DNA of 64,000 bases from Chryseobacterium sp. ERMR1:04 (GTDB lineage: Bacteria > Bacteroidota > Bacteroidia > Flavobacteriales > Weeksellaceae). The stretch lies in NCBI RefSeq assembly GCF_001297705.1, contig NZ_LIRF01000004.1, positions 558,001-622,000 of the forward strand, read 5' to 3'. The translations under genes and the position numbers were made by a program. Under the pieces are notes generated by a model. It had not been told where the DNA came from and did not search any database. It was given only the letters and a program-made list of their open reading frames with translations. How positions within the stretch are numbered: position 1 is the stretch's first letter; every line of letters begins with the position of its first letter. This document shows positions 42,654 to 51,606 of the stretch, in pieces.

Positions 42654-44225
42654 ATGAATAGGAAAGAATTTTTAAAATCCAGCGCTCTGGCCATTGGAGG
42701 ATTTTATTTTTTACACTCAAACTTGCTTCAGGCCATGCAACCTCAGCTCCGAGATCAAAAAGAGATTGATGCGCCCATCATTATTATTGGTTCAGGATAC
42801 GGAGGTGCTGTTTCTGCATTGCGTTTATGCGAGGCCGGCAAAAAAGTAATTATGCTGGAAATGGGACTTAATTGGGGAAAATCAAACCTACCCTATTCAA
42901 ACTTATTAAAACCCGGACAAAGCTCTGCTTGGTTAAAAACAAAATCAATCGCTCCCTTCCTTAATATTTTTTCATTAAAACCTTTTACAGGCGTGCTAGA
43001 CAGGCTTGATTTCGAACATATCAATATTTGGATAGGAAGAGGTGTTGGCGGTGGTTCACTGGTTAATGGCGGTATGGCGGTAACTCCAAAAGAAAGTTAT
43101 TTCAAAGAAATTTTTCCTGATCTTGATGCTCAAAAATTCTATAGTTTCTATTTTCCTCTCGCCAGAAAAGAACTTAAAGTAAACGTAATTGATGAACAAT
43201 TTTTACAGGATTGTCCGTTTTATAAATTTACGAGAGTAGGTGAAGGTGAAGCTCATAAAGCAGGTTTTAAAACAATGAGAGTTCCGAATGTGTATGATTT
43301 CGATTATATGGAAAAGGAATATAAAAATGAAGTTCCACGATCTGCCTTCAACACAGAGGTCATTTACGGGAATAATCACGGGAAAAACAGTCTCGACAAA
43401 ACCTATCTTCAAAAAGCTTTAGATACAGGAAATCTTGAAATTCTGGATCTTCATAGTGTAGATATTATTAAATTAAATAACGATAAAACATATACGCTGA
43501 ATGTTCAACAAATTGATACCGCAGGAAAAACCGTTGCCGATAAAGTATTTCATTGTAAAAAACTGATTCTTGCCGCAGGAACCATGGGAACCTTAAAGCT
43601 ATTGCTTCATTCTCATGCAGTAAATAATTTTCCTATTAACGAAAGCATTGGCAAAAACTGGGGAAACAACGGAAACTTTATGACAGGAAGAAACTGGGTA
43701 AAACCTTTATCCGGTGGAACGGGAGCTAAACAATCTACCATCCCTGTTGGCGGTGTTGATAACTGGGACGATCCCGACCATCCTTTTTTCGCAGAAATTG
43801 CCCCTTTACCTATGGGAATGGATGTTGCCACGGCTCTTTATTTACAGATCAACAGAGTAGATAAAAAAGGTTCGGTTTCTTATAGCAACAATCAGCTTAC
43901 GATAGACTGGGATGAAAGCAACACAAAAAAGATGAGAGAAAACGCCGATTATTTCATTAAAAAGATGAATAAAGCCAATGGCGGAACACGAGCGCATCTT
44001 CTGTTTAATAATGGTTTTGGAGCTAACATTTGTTATCATCCATTAGGTGGCTGTGTGTTGGGAGAAGCTACCAATGCATTTGGAAAATTAAAGAATCACG
44101 ACAATCTTTTTGTTTTAGACGGTTCATTGATTCCGGGGACTATTGGGGTAAATCCTTTTGTTACTATTACGGCAATAACGGAATATTGTATGGATAACTT
44201 AATGAAGCAAAATGAGTTTGCCTAA
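42654..44225 (+). CDS. choA: cholesterol oxidase (GMC-type, class I)
   Basis: Cholesterol oxidase oxidises and isomerises 3-beta-hydroxysterols to cholest-4-en-3-one with FAD and O2. After a twin-arginine-like leader (NRKEFLKSSALAIGG) comes the FAD loop GSGYGGAVSA (46-55), GRGVGGGSLVNGG, VPNVYDFDYM, GNNHGKNSLDKTYL, and the active-site residues Glu381 (FAEIAPLPMG), His462 (CYHPLGGC) and Asn500 (GVNPFVTIT), equivalent to E361, H447 and N485 of the Streptomyces enzyme. The similarity to actinobacterial class I enzymes is strong along the whole length. It has no sterol-related neighbours. The stop is one base from the convergent aadS end. Probably exported. Confidence 0.92.
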   Translation: MNRKEFLKSSALAIGGFYFLHSNLLQAMQPQLRDQKEIDAPIIIIGSGYGGAVSALRLCEAGKKVIMLEMGLNWGKSNLPYSNLLKPGQSSAWLKTKSIAPFLNIFSLKPFTGVLDRLDFEHINIWIGRGVGGGSLVNGGMAVTPKESYFKEIFPDLDAQKFYSFYFPLARKELKVNVIDEQFLQDCPFYKFTRVGEGEAHKAGFKTMRVPNVYDFDYMEKEYKNEVPRSAFNTEVIYGNNHGKNSLDKTYLQKALDTGNLEILDLHSVDIIKLNNDKTYTLNVQQIDTAGKTVADKVFHCKKLILAAGTMGTLKLLLHSHAVNNFPINESIGKNWGNNGNFMTGRNWVKPLSGGTGAKQSTIPVGGVDNWDDPDHPFFAEIAPLPMGMDVATALYLQINRVDKKGSVSYSNNQLTIDWDESNTKKMRENADYFIKKMNKANGGTRAHLLFNNGFGANICYHPLGGCVLGEATNAFGKLKNHDNLFVLDGSLIPGTIGVNPFVTITAITEYCMDNLMKQNEFA

Positions 44226-44226
44226 A

Positions 44227-45093
44227 TCATGACTGAGATCTAACCTCATTAAGATATTTCCTGATATTATTTTCTACCTCTATTGGATAAGTAGAGTTAA
44301 TTTTTGCAGCCAAATCAGTTCCTAATTCATGAATAAGATCTGCATACGCAAACAAAGCAATCCAGTTTTGCTCTATATCGCTTCCTGAAAAAGTAGCTTC
44401 TACTTTTTCCCATAGCTCAGGAGATAAATATTTCTTGAAAAGTCTTCCGTGTTTATTGGTGGTGATATTCCATCCATTTTTGCTGGCGATATACCATTCT
44501 AGTAAAGGAACCAGATAATCTGTTCGGATCACATTTTCAGACATAAATTTTGCATAGAAAATTTCGTCCCGTTTAAGACATTTTGCAACGTATGTTGTAT
44601 CCCACCAAAAATCATTGATCAATTGTTGAAACCTTTGTTCACTCGGTTTTTGAATCATGATCGATTGATATGTCGCAGGTTTCATATCTTGGGTTAAATG
44701 ATCTTTATCTACCAAAACTTTATACCCAACATCCCAATCTTCGGGAAGAGTTTCAGCTTGTATTTCTTTTAAAAATTCGGATTTTTGATATAATTTGAAA
44801 TCCACTTTTACGTGATCTTCATATAAAACCATTTTCATAGCGTGTTTCCCATCGAAAAAAGTTTCATCTTCTTCTATCATTGAAATGGGCTTTCCAAAAG
44901 TATTGATCCAAGTTTTATCAGATTCATACACTTTCATATCATTAAAAACCAACTCAATATCGAGATCACTTAAATCATCAACGGGAGCATAAGGATTAAC
45001 TAAAGAACTCGTTAATAAAACAGCTCTTACATCGGGATTTTCTTCTGCCCAATGAATAATCTGTTCCAATTTTTCATCCCTTATTTTCATCAA
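44227..45093 (-). CDS. aadS: AadS-type aminoglycoside 6-adenylyltransferase
   Basis: The 288-residue nucleotidyltransferase has LLTSSLVNP, DLSDLDIELV (Asp43 and Asp45, metal ligands) and HVKVDFKLY (third acidic position), followed by the helical substrate-binding domain with FWWDTTYVAKCLKRDE and EWYIASKNGW. This is the pattern of streptomycin ANT(6)/AadS enzymes, which adenylate the 6-OH of streptomycin; related genes are chromosomal and intrinsic in Chryseobacterium and relatives. Here it overlaps the preceding small gene by four bases (ATGA). Resistance is a family-based prediction. Confidence 0.85.
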   Translation of the reverse strand: MMKIRDEKLEQIIHWAEENPDVRAVLLTSSLVNPYAPVDDLSDLDIELVFNDMKVYESDKTWINTFGKPISMIEEDETFFDGKHAMKMVLYEDHVKVDFKLYQKSEFLKEIQAETLPEDWDVGYKVLVDKDHLTQDMKPATYQSIMIQKPSEQRFQQLINDFWWDTTYVAKCLKRDEIFYAKFMSENVIRTDYLVPLLEWYIASKNGWNITTNKHGRLFKKYLSPELWEKVEATFSGSDIEQNWIALFAYADLIHELGTDLAAKINSTYPIEVENNIRKYLNEVRSQS

Positions 45094-45491
45094 TAGGATT
45101 CTGAAATTTTAACACGGTAAACGTCTAACGAATTTCTTTTAATCGATTCTACTACAAAACCTCCTTCTTCGGGAATCACTTCTCTCAGATCAAAGCTTCT
45201 GCAATCTCTCGGAAGTCCTGAGAATATTAAGGTAAACCAAAAATCTTTCATAAAAGGAACTACCGTCCAGTTTGGAGATATCGTGATATTTTCTGCGTGA
45301 ATCAGTTTACTTTTATGATCCGAATTATTATCAAAAAGATAGGTTGAGTTCCAAATTCTGATCAAATTACCCAAAAATGGAGATGCAGGAAAACAACAAT
45401 GCACAATCACCTGCTTCTCTTCTTCTATTTTCGTCTGAAGAGATTCAAGGAGTTCTTTTGCAATAATCGGCTTTACAAGTGTATCTGACAT
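45090..45491 (-). CDS. uncharacterised protein upstream of aadS
   Basis: This 133-residue soluble protein is not one I recognise. It has a helical start (ELLESLQTKIEEEKQV), a Cys pair at VHCCFPASPFLG and a beta-rich second half (FWFTLIFSGLPRDCRSFDLRE). It is translationally coupled to aadS by an ATGA overlap, so it may be expressed with the resistance gene. There is no signal peptide or membrane segment. Function unknown. Confidence 0.6.
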   Translation of the reverse strand: MSDTLVKPIIAKELLESLQTKIEEEKQVIVHCCFPASPFLGNLIRIWNSTYLFDNNSDHKSKLIHAENITISPNWTVVPFMKDFWFTLIFSGLPRDCRSFDLREVIPEEGGFVVESIKRNSLDVYRVKISESY

Positions 45492-45500
45492 TTTTTTTAT

Positions 45501-45582
45501 GATGAATAATTAGTAATGGGCAATAAGTAATGACTAACCGCAAAATTAATCATTTATTACTCATTGCCCATTGCTTATTATT
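45501..45582. repeat. large imperfect inverted repeat
   Basis: Arms 45504-45533 (containing GTAATGGGCAATAAGTAATG) and 45550-45579 (containing TTACTCATTGCCCATTGC) can form a hairpin of about 25 pairs, sitting between mqo and the small gene. From memory, similar TCATTGCCCATT-type stretches recur in flavobacterial genomes. It may also act as the mqo terminator. Confidence 0.65.
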
Positions 45583-45587
45583 GATGT

Positions 45588-47093
45588 TTAATATTCTAAT
45601 TCTAATTTCTCTTTAGAATAATTTCTTACTTTTTCGGTAAGCTCAGGGTTTCCGGCTAACCTCTGTCCATACGAAGGAATCATTTCTAATAATTTTTCTT
45701 TCCATTCTCCGTTAAGTTTTTCGGGGAAACATTTTTCAAGAACATTCAACATCGCATACGCTGCGGTGGATGCTCCGGGAGACGCTCCTAATAATGAAGC
45801 GATGGTTCCGCTTTTATTGACAACCACCTCGGTTCCGAATTCTAACTTACCTCCGTCTTTTTCATCTTTTTTGATCACCTGAACCCTTTGTCCAGCCACT
45901 TTCAATTCCCAATCTGCTTCGTTGGCATCTTTCACAAATTCCCTTAAATGCTGTATTCTCTGAGCCTTGGTCATCGCAACCTGCTGAATAAGATATTTCG
46001 TTAAAGGAATATTGTGCCACCACGCTCCGAATAATGATCTGATATTTTTAGTATTAACACTTTCCGGAAGATCAAGATAACTTCCTTCTTTCAGGAATTT
46101 GGTTGAGAAACCAGCAAATGGCCCAAAAAGCAATGCTTTTTTACCGTCTATTATTCTTAAATCTAAGTGAGGAACCGACATTGGTGGCGCATCTACTGTA
46201 GCTTGAGTATATACTTTTGCCTGATGCTTTTCTACCAATTCCGGATTATGTGTTACCAACCATTCTCCCGAAACAGGGAAACCTCCGTACCCTGCACTTT
46301 CTTTAATATCTGAACTATCCAATAACGGAAGCGCATATCCTCCGGCTCCGATAAATACAAAATCTGCAACCACTTCCTGTTTGTGATTATGAATTCTGTC
46401 TTTCACCTTCATTTCCCATTCTCCATTTTCTCTAGGGTTGATATCTTTCACTTCGTGGTAAAGGAAAACCTCAACATTAGAATCTTCCAATAAGTGTCTT
46501 CCCATTTTTCTGGTTAAAGAACCAAAATTCACATCTGTTCCCAAATCCATTTTGGTAGCAGCCATTATTTCAGACTCGTTTCTTTTGCTCATTACCAAAG
46601 GAATCCATTCTTTTAGTTTAGCATGATCTGTAGAAAATTCCATTCCGTGGAACAGAACAGATTCCGACATTTTATCATGACGTTTTCTTAAATATTCAGC
46701 ATCTTTTTCACCGAATACCAAACTCATGTGTGGGCAAGAATTGATAAAATCTTTTGGCTCCTGAATATATCCTTTGTTTAATAAATAAGACCAAAACTGT
46801 TTGGAAATCTCAAACTGTTCTGCAATGCTTTCGGCCTTGGAAATATCTATTGTTCCGTCTGCTTTTTCAGGTGTATAATTAAGCTCACAAAAAGCGGAGT
46901 GACCTGTTCCTGCATTATTCCAGGCTGCAGTGCTTTCTTTAGCAAACCTGCCCAGCCTTTCAAAGATTGCGATCTCCAAATTGGGATCAAACTCATGTAA
47001 TAATGTAGCTAAAGTGGCACTCATAATTCCGCCACCTATTAGTACAACGTCGTATTTTGGTTTCGGCGTTCTGCTCGTAAGCGATTGTGACAT
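45588..47093 (-). CDS. mqo: malate:quinone oxidoreductase
   Basis: Mqo is a peripheral membrane FAD enzyme that oxidises malate and reduces quinone in the TCA cycle. The 501-residue protein has the FAD loop VVLIGGGIMSATLA (about 16-29), STAAWNNAGTGHSAFCELNY, MDLGTDVNFGSLT, GPFAGFSTKFLKEGS and the C-terminal LLGASPGASTAAYAML. Length is normal. It is a single gene, separated from the next by an inverted repeat. A TAAATTTG match on its strand lies at 47176-47183, 82 bases from the start. Confidence 0.95.
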   Translation of the reverse strand: MSQSLTSRTPKPKYDVVLIGGGIMSATLATLLHEFDPNLEIAIFERLGRFAKESTAAWNNAGTGHSAFCELNYTPEKADGTIDISKAESIAEQFEISKQFWSYLLNKGYIQEPKDFINSCPHMSLVFGEKDAEYLRKRHDKMSESVLFHGMEFSTDHAKLKEWIPLVMSKRNESEIMAATKMDLGTDVNFGSLTRKMGRHLLEDSNVEVFLYHEVKDINPRENGEWEMKVKDRIHNHKQEVVADFVFIGAGGYALPLLDSSDIKESAGYGGFPVSGEWLVTHNPELVEKHQAKVYTQATVDAPPMSVPHLDLRIIDGKKALLFGPFAGFSTKFLKEGSYLDLPESVNTKNIRSLFGAWWHNIPLTKYLIQQVAMTKAQRIQHLREFVKDANEADWELKVAGQRVQVIKKDEKDGGKLEFGTEVVVNKSGTIASLLGASPGASTAAYAMLNVLEKCFPEKLNGEWKEKLLEMIPSYGQRLAGNPELTEKVRNYSKEKLELEY

Positions 47094-47550
47094 AATTCTA
47101 AATTTTATATCAAATTTCGGGAAAAGTTTTAAGAATAAGGACTGCTTTAACGATTTTAACAGGTTAATTTTTAGACAAATTTAAAATATTAATTATTCGA
47201 AAAATATGATGGAAATTATCTATCCTATCCGATTGGAATGATAAATTTAATTCATAAAAAAATCACTATAACATGATTTAATTCACCTACAAGAATTAAG
47301 TTCACTTAAGTTCGTTATTTAGAACAAATCAACGATAATCATTTTATACATAAAAATTACACACAAAAAAGAAACAAAAATAAAATACACCAATGAAAAT
47401 GAAATAAAAAATTACGAAATACGCAATAAATATTATTTAAAAATATAAATAGGAAAGTTGTATGTTATTTTTTTTGCGTAATCTTATGTAATATTTAATT
47501 CACATTAAATTAATATTTCGTTAAAAATATTTCGTTAAAAAATAATACAA
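47094..47550. other. 457-base AT-rich spacer between mqo and the surface-protein array
   Basis: No gene recognised. It carries a TAAATTTG match on the minus strand (47176-47183), a possible -7 box of mqo, and a short tandem duplication of ATATTTCGTTAAAA near 47512 and 47526 just before the first surface-protein gene. Confidence 0.5.
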
Positions 47551-48657
47551 ATGAAAACCATTAACCTGATTAGCGTATTTCTCGCAACAACGGCAATAGC
47601 CCAAAGCGGAGGTGTAGGGATTAATACAGCTACCCCAGATCCCAGTGCAATTTTGCATATCGAAAATTTCAAAGGAATACCCGCCACTGCCACTGCTACC
47701 ATATCTGGAGGTGCCGTAACGGGTGTTACTGTAACAAATGGTGGAAACGGATATACTTCAGTTCCCACGGTTAACTTCTATGGAGGAGGATCTATCGTGA
47801 ATGGAGGTACAAAAGCCAGAGCCACTGCTATTGTCTCAGGAGGTGTAGTTACAGGAGTTACGCTTAATAATGGAGGAACCGGCTATACCAGCATTCCTAC
47901 TATTGCCGTTACTGGCGGCAATAAAGGCCTTTTGCTTCCAAGCCTGAATATCGTCAACCTTAACAGTACAACTACCCCAGTAGCCTCGCCCGCCAATGGG
48001 CTTATGGGATACAACGGAGCGGTTAACGGTAATAGTAATGCTCTGTATTTTTTCAACAGTACAACAAACCAATGGCAAGGGAGCATAGACGCTGAAGATA
48101 CCCCAAAAGTAGCCTATCTGGATTTTACAGGTTCTGTATCCCTATTGGACAATGCCGCTGCTGGTGCTAATGAACTATTGGTCGTAAATCCTCCAGCCAT
48201 TTCAGGTGTTTCAAATATTATGGGCTTTAAAGTGGTATTAAATACATTATCAGGCGGCTATTCTTTGATTCTTCCTCAGGGAAATTATCTCGTAGAAGTA
48301 AACCTTAATCTGAATTCTCCACAGGAAATCCCTGCCGGACAAGGAGGAACAGCGCCTCTTACAGGCAGCACGTATTATCTGATGGGATATTTTATAGATT
48401 TTTACAATGATACTTTTAACAATTCTACCAATACATTTATAGGCGGAGTCAGAACCAGAAAAGAAGTTCCTATTGTTTCGAAGGTTAGTACCAATCACCT
48501 AGCAACATGGTCTTATTATTATAATGTTCCTACAGATTCGAATGCGAATATCATAGGAGGATTAAGACTGAGACTGGGAAGAATGCAAAATAGTACATTT
48601 TATGACCTCGTTAATGTAATGCCTGCAGGATCTTATATTAAAATTTCTAAACTTTAA
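47551..48657 (+). CDS. VGIN-module surface protein with two Gly-rich repeats
   Basis: A signal peptide (1-17) is followed by GVGINTATPDPSAILHIENF, the start module shared by the next two genes and the lectin-like gene. Here it is interrupted by two 35-residue repeats, ATATISGGAVTGVTVTNGG and ATAIVSGGVVTGVTLNNGG, each followed by NGYTSVPTV/TGYTSIPTI. The module then continues (GLLLPSLNIVNLNST, NGLMGYNG, FFNSTTNQWQ), and the C-terminal half is a beta-rich domain. The module resembles collar or tail-fibre-like trimerising segments. No T9SS signal was seen. First of three tandem genes; function unknown, cell surface inferred. Confidence 0.65.
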   Translation: MKTINLISVFLATTAIAQSGGVGINTATPDPSAILHIENFKGIPATATATISGGAVTGVTVTNGGNGYTSVPTVNFYGGGSIVNGGTKARATAIVSGGVVTGVTLNNGGTGYTSIPTIAVTGGNKGLLLPSLNIVNLNSTTTPVASPANGLMGYNGAVNGNSNALYFFNSTTNQWQGSIDAEDTPKVAYLDFTGSVSLLDNAAAGANELLVVNPPAISGVSNIMGFKVVLNTLSGGYSLILPQGNYLVEVNLNLNSPQEIPAGQGGTAPLTGSTYYLMGYFIDFYNDTFNNSTNTFIGGVRTRKEVPIVSKVSTNHLATWSYYYNVPTDSNANIIGGLRLRLGRMQNSTFYDLVNVMPAGSYIKISKL

Positions 48658-48667
48658 ACACCATACT

Positions 48668-49489
48668 ATGAAAAGAATGTATATCCTGCTATTTTTATCA
48701 ATAGCCCATATTATATTTGCGCAAGTTGCTATAGGTACTACTACCATTAACAGCTCTGCCGCTTTACAGGTTTCGGAATTCAACAACAAAGGGGTTCTTC
48801 TTCCGAGAGTAGATATTATAGATATATTAAGCAGCATAAGTCCTGTAGCTAACCCTGCAGATGGACTTCTGGTATATAATAAAGGAAACACCATCAGTCC
48901 GGGACTCTATCAATGGAAAGATAGCCACTGGAATCAGATTTCAGATTCGTATAACCTGGTAAGCTACATGATCCTTCAGAGATCAATTGATTATGCAGTA
49001 TTGGGAGGTTCTGCAAACGGTACTTTTAAAAATTTTAATGATGCTGCCTTTACAGTTATTTCTAATGATATCGGAGCTTCTTACAACCCCACTTCCGGTG
49101 TTATTACCCTTCCCGGAGACAGCGGATATCTGGTAAATGTATGTTTGGATATTAAAACCAACCTTGAAAGTGCAACATTAGGAATTTCAAATAGTGCTCT
49201 TCACCTGCACCAATATCTGGTAAAACTTATAGATCCTGTAAGTGGAACACAGTACGGAAAAACAATCAGTCTCAATGCTCAGTCTATTGCCAGCAACAAG
49301 ACCCATACTTTGAATCTTAGTTTTTCTTTTGTAACAAGTTCAGCGACTCCCATTACCCTTCTTCCTTCGATTGCGCATGACGCAGGAGGAACTTACCAGT
49401 TAGGAGCAGGAGGAATTGCACCTAATAACGGAGAGATCATTATTACCAATGCAAAACTTGACATTCAGCGTTCTGCTCTTAATCAATAA
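48668..49489 (+). CDS. VGIN-module surface protein, second tandem paralogue
   Basis: The 273-residue protein has a signal peptide (1-19, IIFAQ), then VAIGTTTINSSAALQVSEFN, GVLLPRVDIIDILSSISPV, DGLLVYNKG and a GLYQWKDSHWNQIS ending of the shared module (residues about 20-95), and a beta-sandwich-like C-terminal domain unlike that of its neighbours. It starts 10 bases after the previous stop, so the three genes are one transcript. Variable C-terminal domains on a shared stalk are what one sees in adhesins or receptor-binding proteins (inference). Confidence 0.62.
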   Translation: MKRMYILLFLSIAHIIFAQVAIGTTTINSSAALQVSEFNNKGVLLPRVDIIDILSSISPVANPADGLLVYNKGNTISPGLYQWKDSHWNQISDSYNLVSYMILQRSIDYAVLGGSANGTFKNFNDAAFTVISNDIGASYNPTSGVITLPGDSGYLVNVCLDIKTNLESATLGISNSALHLHQYLVKLIDPVSGTQYGKTISLNAQSIASNKTHTLNLSFSFVTSSATPITLLPSIAHDAGGTYQLGAGGIAPNNGEIIITNAKLDIQRSALNQ

Positions 49490-49499
49490 CATAAAAAAA

Positions 49500-50276
49500 A
49501 TGAAAAAACGTATTTACATATTCTGTATAACAGCTTTCTTATTAAGTATGTTTACAAAATCGCAGGTGGGTATCAATACAAATACACCTAGTGCAAGCAG
49601 TAGCCTGCATATTAACGCTTCAAACAAAGGCGTTCTTTTTCCACAATATGACCTTACGGTACTGAATAGCACGACTACCCCAGTTGCAAATCCGGTAGAT
49701 GGTCTTTTGATATTCAACAAAGGAGGAGTCTCTATTTATCCAAAAGGATATTATATCTGGATAAAAAACCAATGGCAGCGTATTGTTCTTGCAGGATCAC
49801 AACCACAAGCCATGTCATTGCTTATCGGCCCTTCTGCTTTAATTCCGGCTAACAGTACCAATAATACCATTACCGGATTTACCGTGGCTGAAAATAAAAT
49901 TACAGGAGCATCACTTGGTGCTGATACTTCTACCATCACATTACCGGCAGGAACTTATATTGTACGGTACTCTGTAGACACAAGTAATTCAGGTACTAAT
50001 ACAGGTCCTGCCAACACGCAGTCTCTTTCACAAAACCTGACGTGTACCCGTTCTTATTTAATTAATGCGGCCACAACTGCCACTATCACAGAAATGAACC
50101 AAATGTGTCAGCTATCCAGCTCATTTACATTTTTTCAGGGAACATATTTTTTAAAGCTTCTTACCCCTACAACCATCAAACAGAAGTTTGAATTTGATAC
50201 AGGTAACGGATTTACCGCAAGTAATCTGAATGTACGGTCTTCATATACGCTTGTAATCACAAAAATGAGTCAATAA
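49500..50276 (+). CDS. VGIN-module surface protein, third tandem paralogue
   Basis: I place the start at MKKRIYIFCITAF (49500), giving a signal peptide; the frame is open further upstream to 49416 but that part lies inside the previous gene. The shared module follows (VGINTNTPSASSSLHINASN, GVLFPQYDLTVLNSTTTPV, DGLLIFNKGG, WIKNQWQRIV) and then another distinct beta-rich domain rich in Ser/Thr/Asn. It starts 10 bases after the previous stop. Two terminators follow. Confidence 0.62.
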   Translation: MKKRIYIFCITAFLLSMFTKSQVGINTNTPSASSSLHINASNKGVLFPQYDLTVLNSTTTPVANPVDGLLIFNKGGVSIYPKGYYIWIKNQWQRIVLAGSQPQAMSLLIGPSALIPANSTNNTITGFTVAENKITGASLGADTSTITLPAGTYIVRYSVDTSNSGTNTGPANTQSLSQNLTCTRSYLINAATTATITEMNQMCQLSSSFTFFQGTYFLKLLTPTTIKQKFEFDTGNGFTASNLNVRSSYTLVITKMSQ

Positions 50277-50308
50277 AAAAACTTAAACCCTGAGAGTTTA
50301 AGTTTTAA
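50275..50308 (+). terminator. terminator of the surface-protein operon
   Basis: ACTTAAAC / GTTTAAGT stem (50281-50288 with 50296-50303) extended by A/T pairs, ending in T/A-rich sequence, right after the last stop codon. Confidence 0.75.
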
Positions 50309-50318
50309 AATATATTTG

Positions 50319-50352
50319 AACAAGGTTTTAGAGATTAAAACCTTGTTTTTTT
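50319..50352 (-). terminator. terminator between the array and gpsA
   Basis: AACAAGGTTTT / AAAACCTTGTT perfect stem (50319-50329 with 50337-50347) followed by T on the plus strand and A-rich on the other side. It probably serves gpsA, whose end it touches, and acts as a backstop for the plus strand. Confidence 0.75.
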
Positions 50353-51391
50353 AATTCAATTTTGCAGTTAGTTTCTTGAACTGTTTCTCTGCATTTTTAC
50401 CTTCATACAGAATCGCGTAAATGGTATCTACGATAGGTAATTTAAGATTTTTCAGTTTTGCGGTCTTATAAATAGAATCTGCAGCGTAATATCCTTCCGC
50501 CACCATATTCATCGACTGAATCGCAGATTTTACCGTATATCCTTTTCCAATAAGGTTTCCTAAACTTCGGTTTCTTGAGAATAATGAATATGCCGTTACC
50601 AGTAAATCTCCCAAATATGCACTTTCATTAACATCTCTTGGCGCTTCATAGATTGCTTCCAAGAAAGTTTCCATTTCACGGATCGCATTGGAAACGAAAA
50701 CAGCCGTAAAGTTATCTCCGTAGCCTAATCCGCTTGCAATCCCTGCTCCGATCGCAAAAATATTTTTAAGAATAGCGCTGTATTCGTTACCCAGAACATC
50801 TTTGCTGGTATGTACTTTAATGAAATCTGAATTGAAAATAGTAAATAACTTTTCTGCTACCTCATCTTCTACCGTTGCTATGGTAAGATAAGAAAGCCTT
50901 TCCATCGCTACTTCTTCTGCATGACAAGGTCCTGCAATCACAGCCTGATTTCTAAAGCCAATTTTAAATTCATCCCTTAAATAATGCGCCACCACATCAT
51001 TCACCTTAGGAATAATTCCTTTGATTGCTGAAACAAAAATTTTGTCTTTATAGTCACAATTCATTTTATCCAGCGTATCCGACAGATAAATAGACGGTGT
51101 TGCCAACACCACAATATCACAAGCAGAAACCAATTCATTGATATCTGTTGTTAATTTTAAATTTTTAAGATTAAAATTGGCTGCCGTAAGATAGCTCGGA
51201 TTGTGCCCGCGAAGTTCAATCGCCCCTTTTACAAACTCACTTCTTACACACCAATGCACAACTTTACAGTTCTCAACAAGCATTTTCACAATCGCTGTTG
51301 CAAAACTTCCACTTCCCACAACACCCACTGAAACCTCCTTTTTATTCTTTTTAGAAATTGAAGATTCTGAAATTATTTTCTTTTTCGTCAT
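50351..51391 (-). CDS. gpsA: NAD(P)-dependent glycerol-3-phosphate dehydrogenase
   Basis: GpsA makes sn-glycerol-3-phosphate for phospholipids. The product has a nucleotide-binding start, VGVVGSGSFATAIVK (GxGxxxTA), then AGPCHAEEVAMERLSYLTIA, the catalytic Lys region NEYSAILKNIFAIGAGIA, LGYGDNFTAVFVSNAIREM and GYTVKSAIQSMNMVAEGY. I choose the ATG at 51391 (MTKKKIISES) over one at 51463 because the added 24 residues are hydrophobic and not part of the family. SGSFATAI departs slightly from the usual GxGSWGTAL. Function is secure. Confidence 0.93.
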   Translation of the reverse strand: MTKKKIISESSISKKNKKEVSVGVVGSGSFATAIVKMLVENCKVVHWCVRSEFVKGAIELRGHNPSYLTAANFNLKNLKLTTDINELVSACDIVVLATPSIYLSDTLDKMNCDYKDKIFVSAIKGIIPKVNDVVAHYLRDEFKIGFRNQAVIAGPCHAEEVAMERLSYLTIATVEDEVAEKLFTIFNSDFIKVHTSKDVLGNEYSAILKNIFAIGAGIASGLGYGDNFTAVFVSNAIREMETFLEAIYEAPRDVNESAYLGDLLVTAYSLFSRNRSLGNLIGKGYTVKSAIQSMNMVAEGYYAADSIYKTAKLKNLKLPIVDTIYAILYEGKNAEKQFKKLTAKLN

Positions 51392-51550
51392 AATTGAAAT
51401 GTGAACTGCAAATATATTAAAACAAAGATTCAACAAAGCTTTTGAAAGGATGATAAAAGCCATTTTCTGAAAAAATTAACATATCTTATCTTTTTCATTT
51501 TTATTAAATCTCCCAACGTTCATAAAAATTGAATCCAAGCCAGAAGTACA

Positions 51551-51583
51551 TAAAAAAAAGCCGAAGGAAAAAACCTTTGGCCT
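51551..51583 (-). terminator. terminator of the lectin-like gene
   Basis: GCCGAAGG / CCTTTGGC stem (51560-51567 with 51574-51581, one G-T pair) with a six-A loop, followed by a T run on the minus strand, about 25 bases after the stop. Confidence 0.75.
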
Positions 51584-51606
51584 TAGTCTTAAATTATTTG
51601 AAATCA

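Noticed and set aside
48562..48894. A 110-codon minus-strand frame between two surface genes
   Set aside because: It overlaps the coding ends of two genes with signal peptides and shared modules.
51392..51463. 24-residue extension of GpsA
   Set aside because: Hydrophobic, not part of the family; the Rossmann motif is at normal distance from the ATG at 51391.
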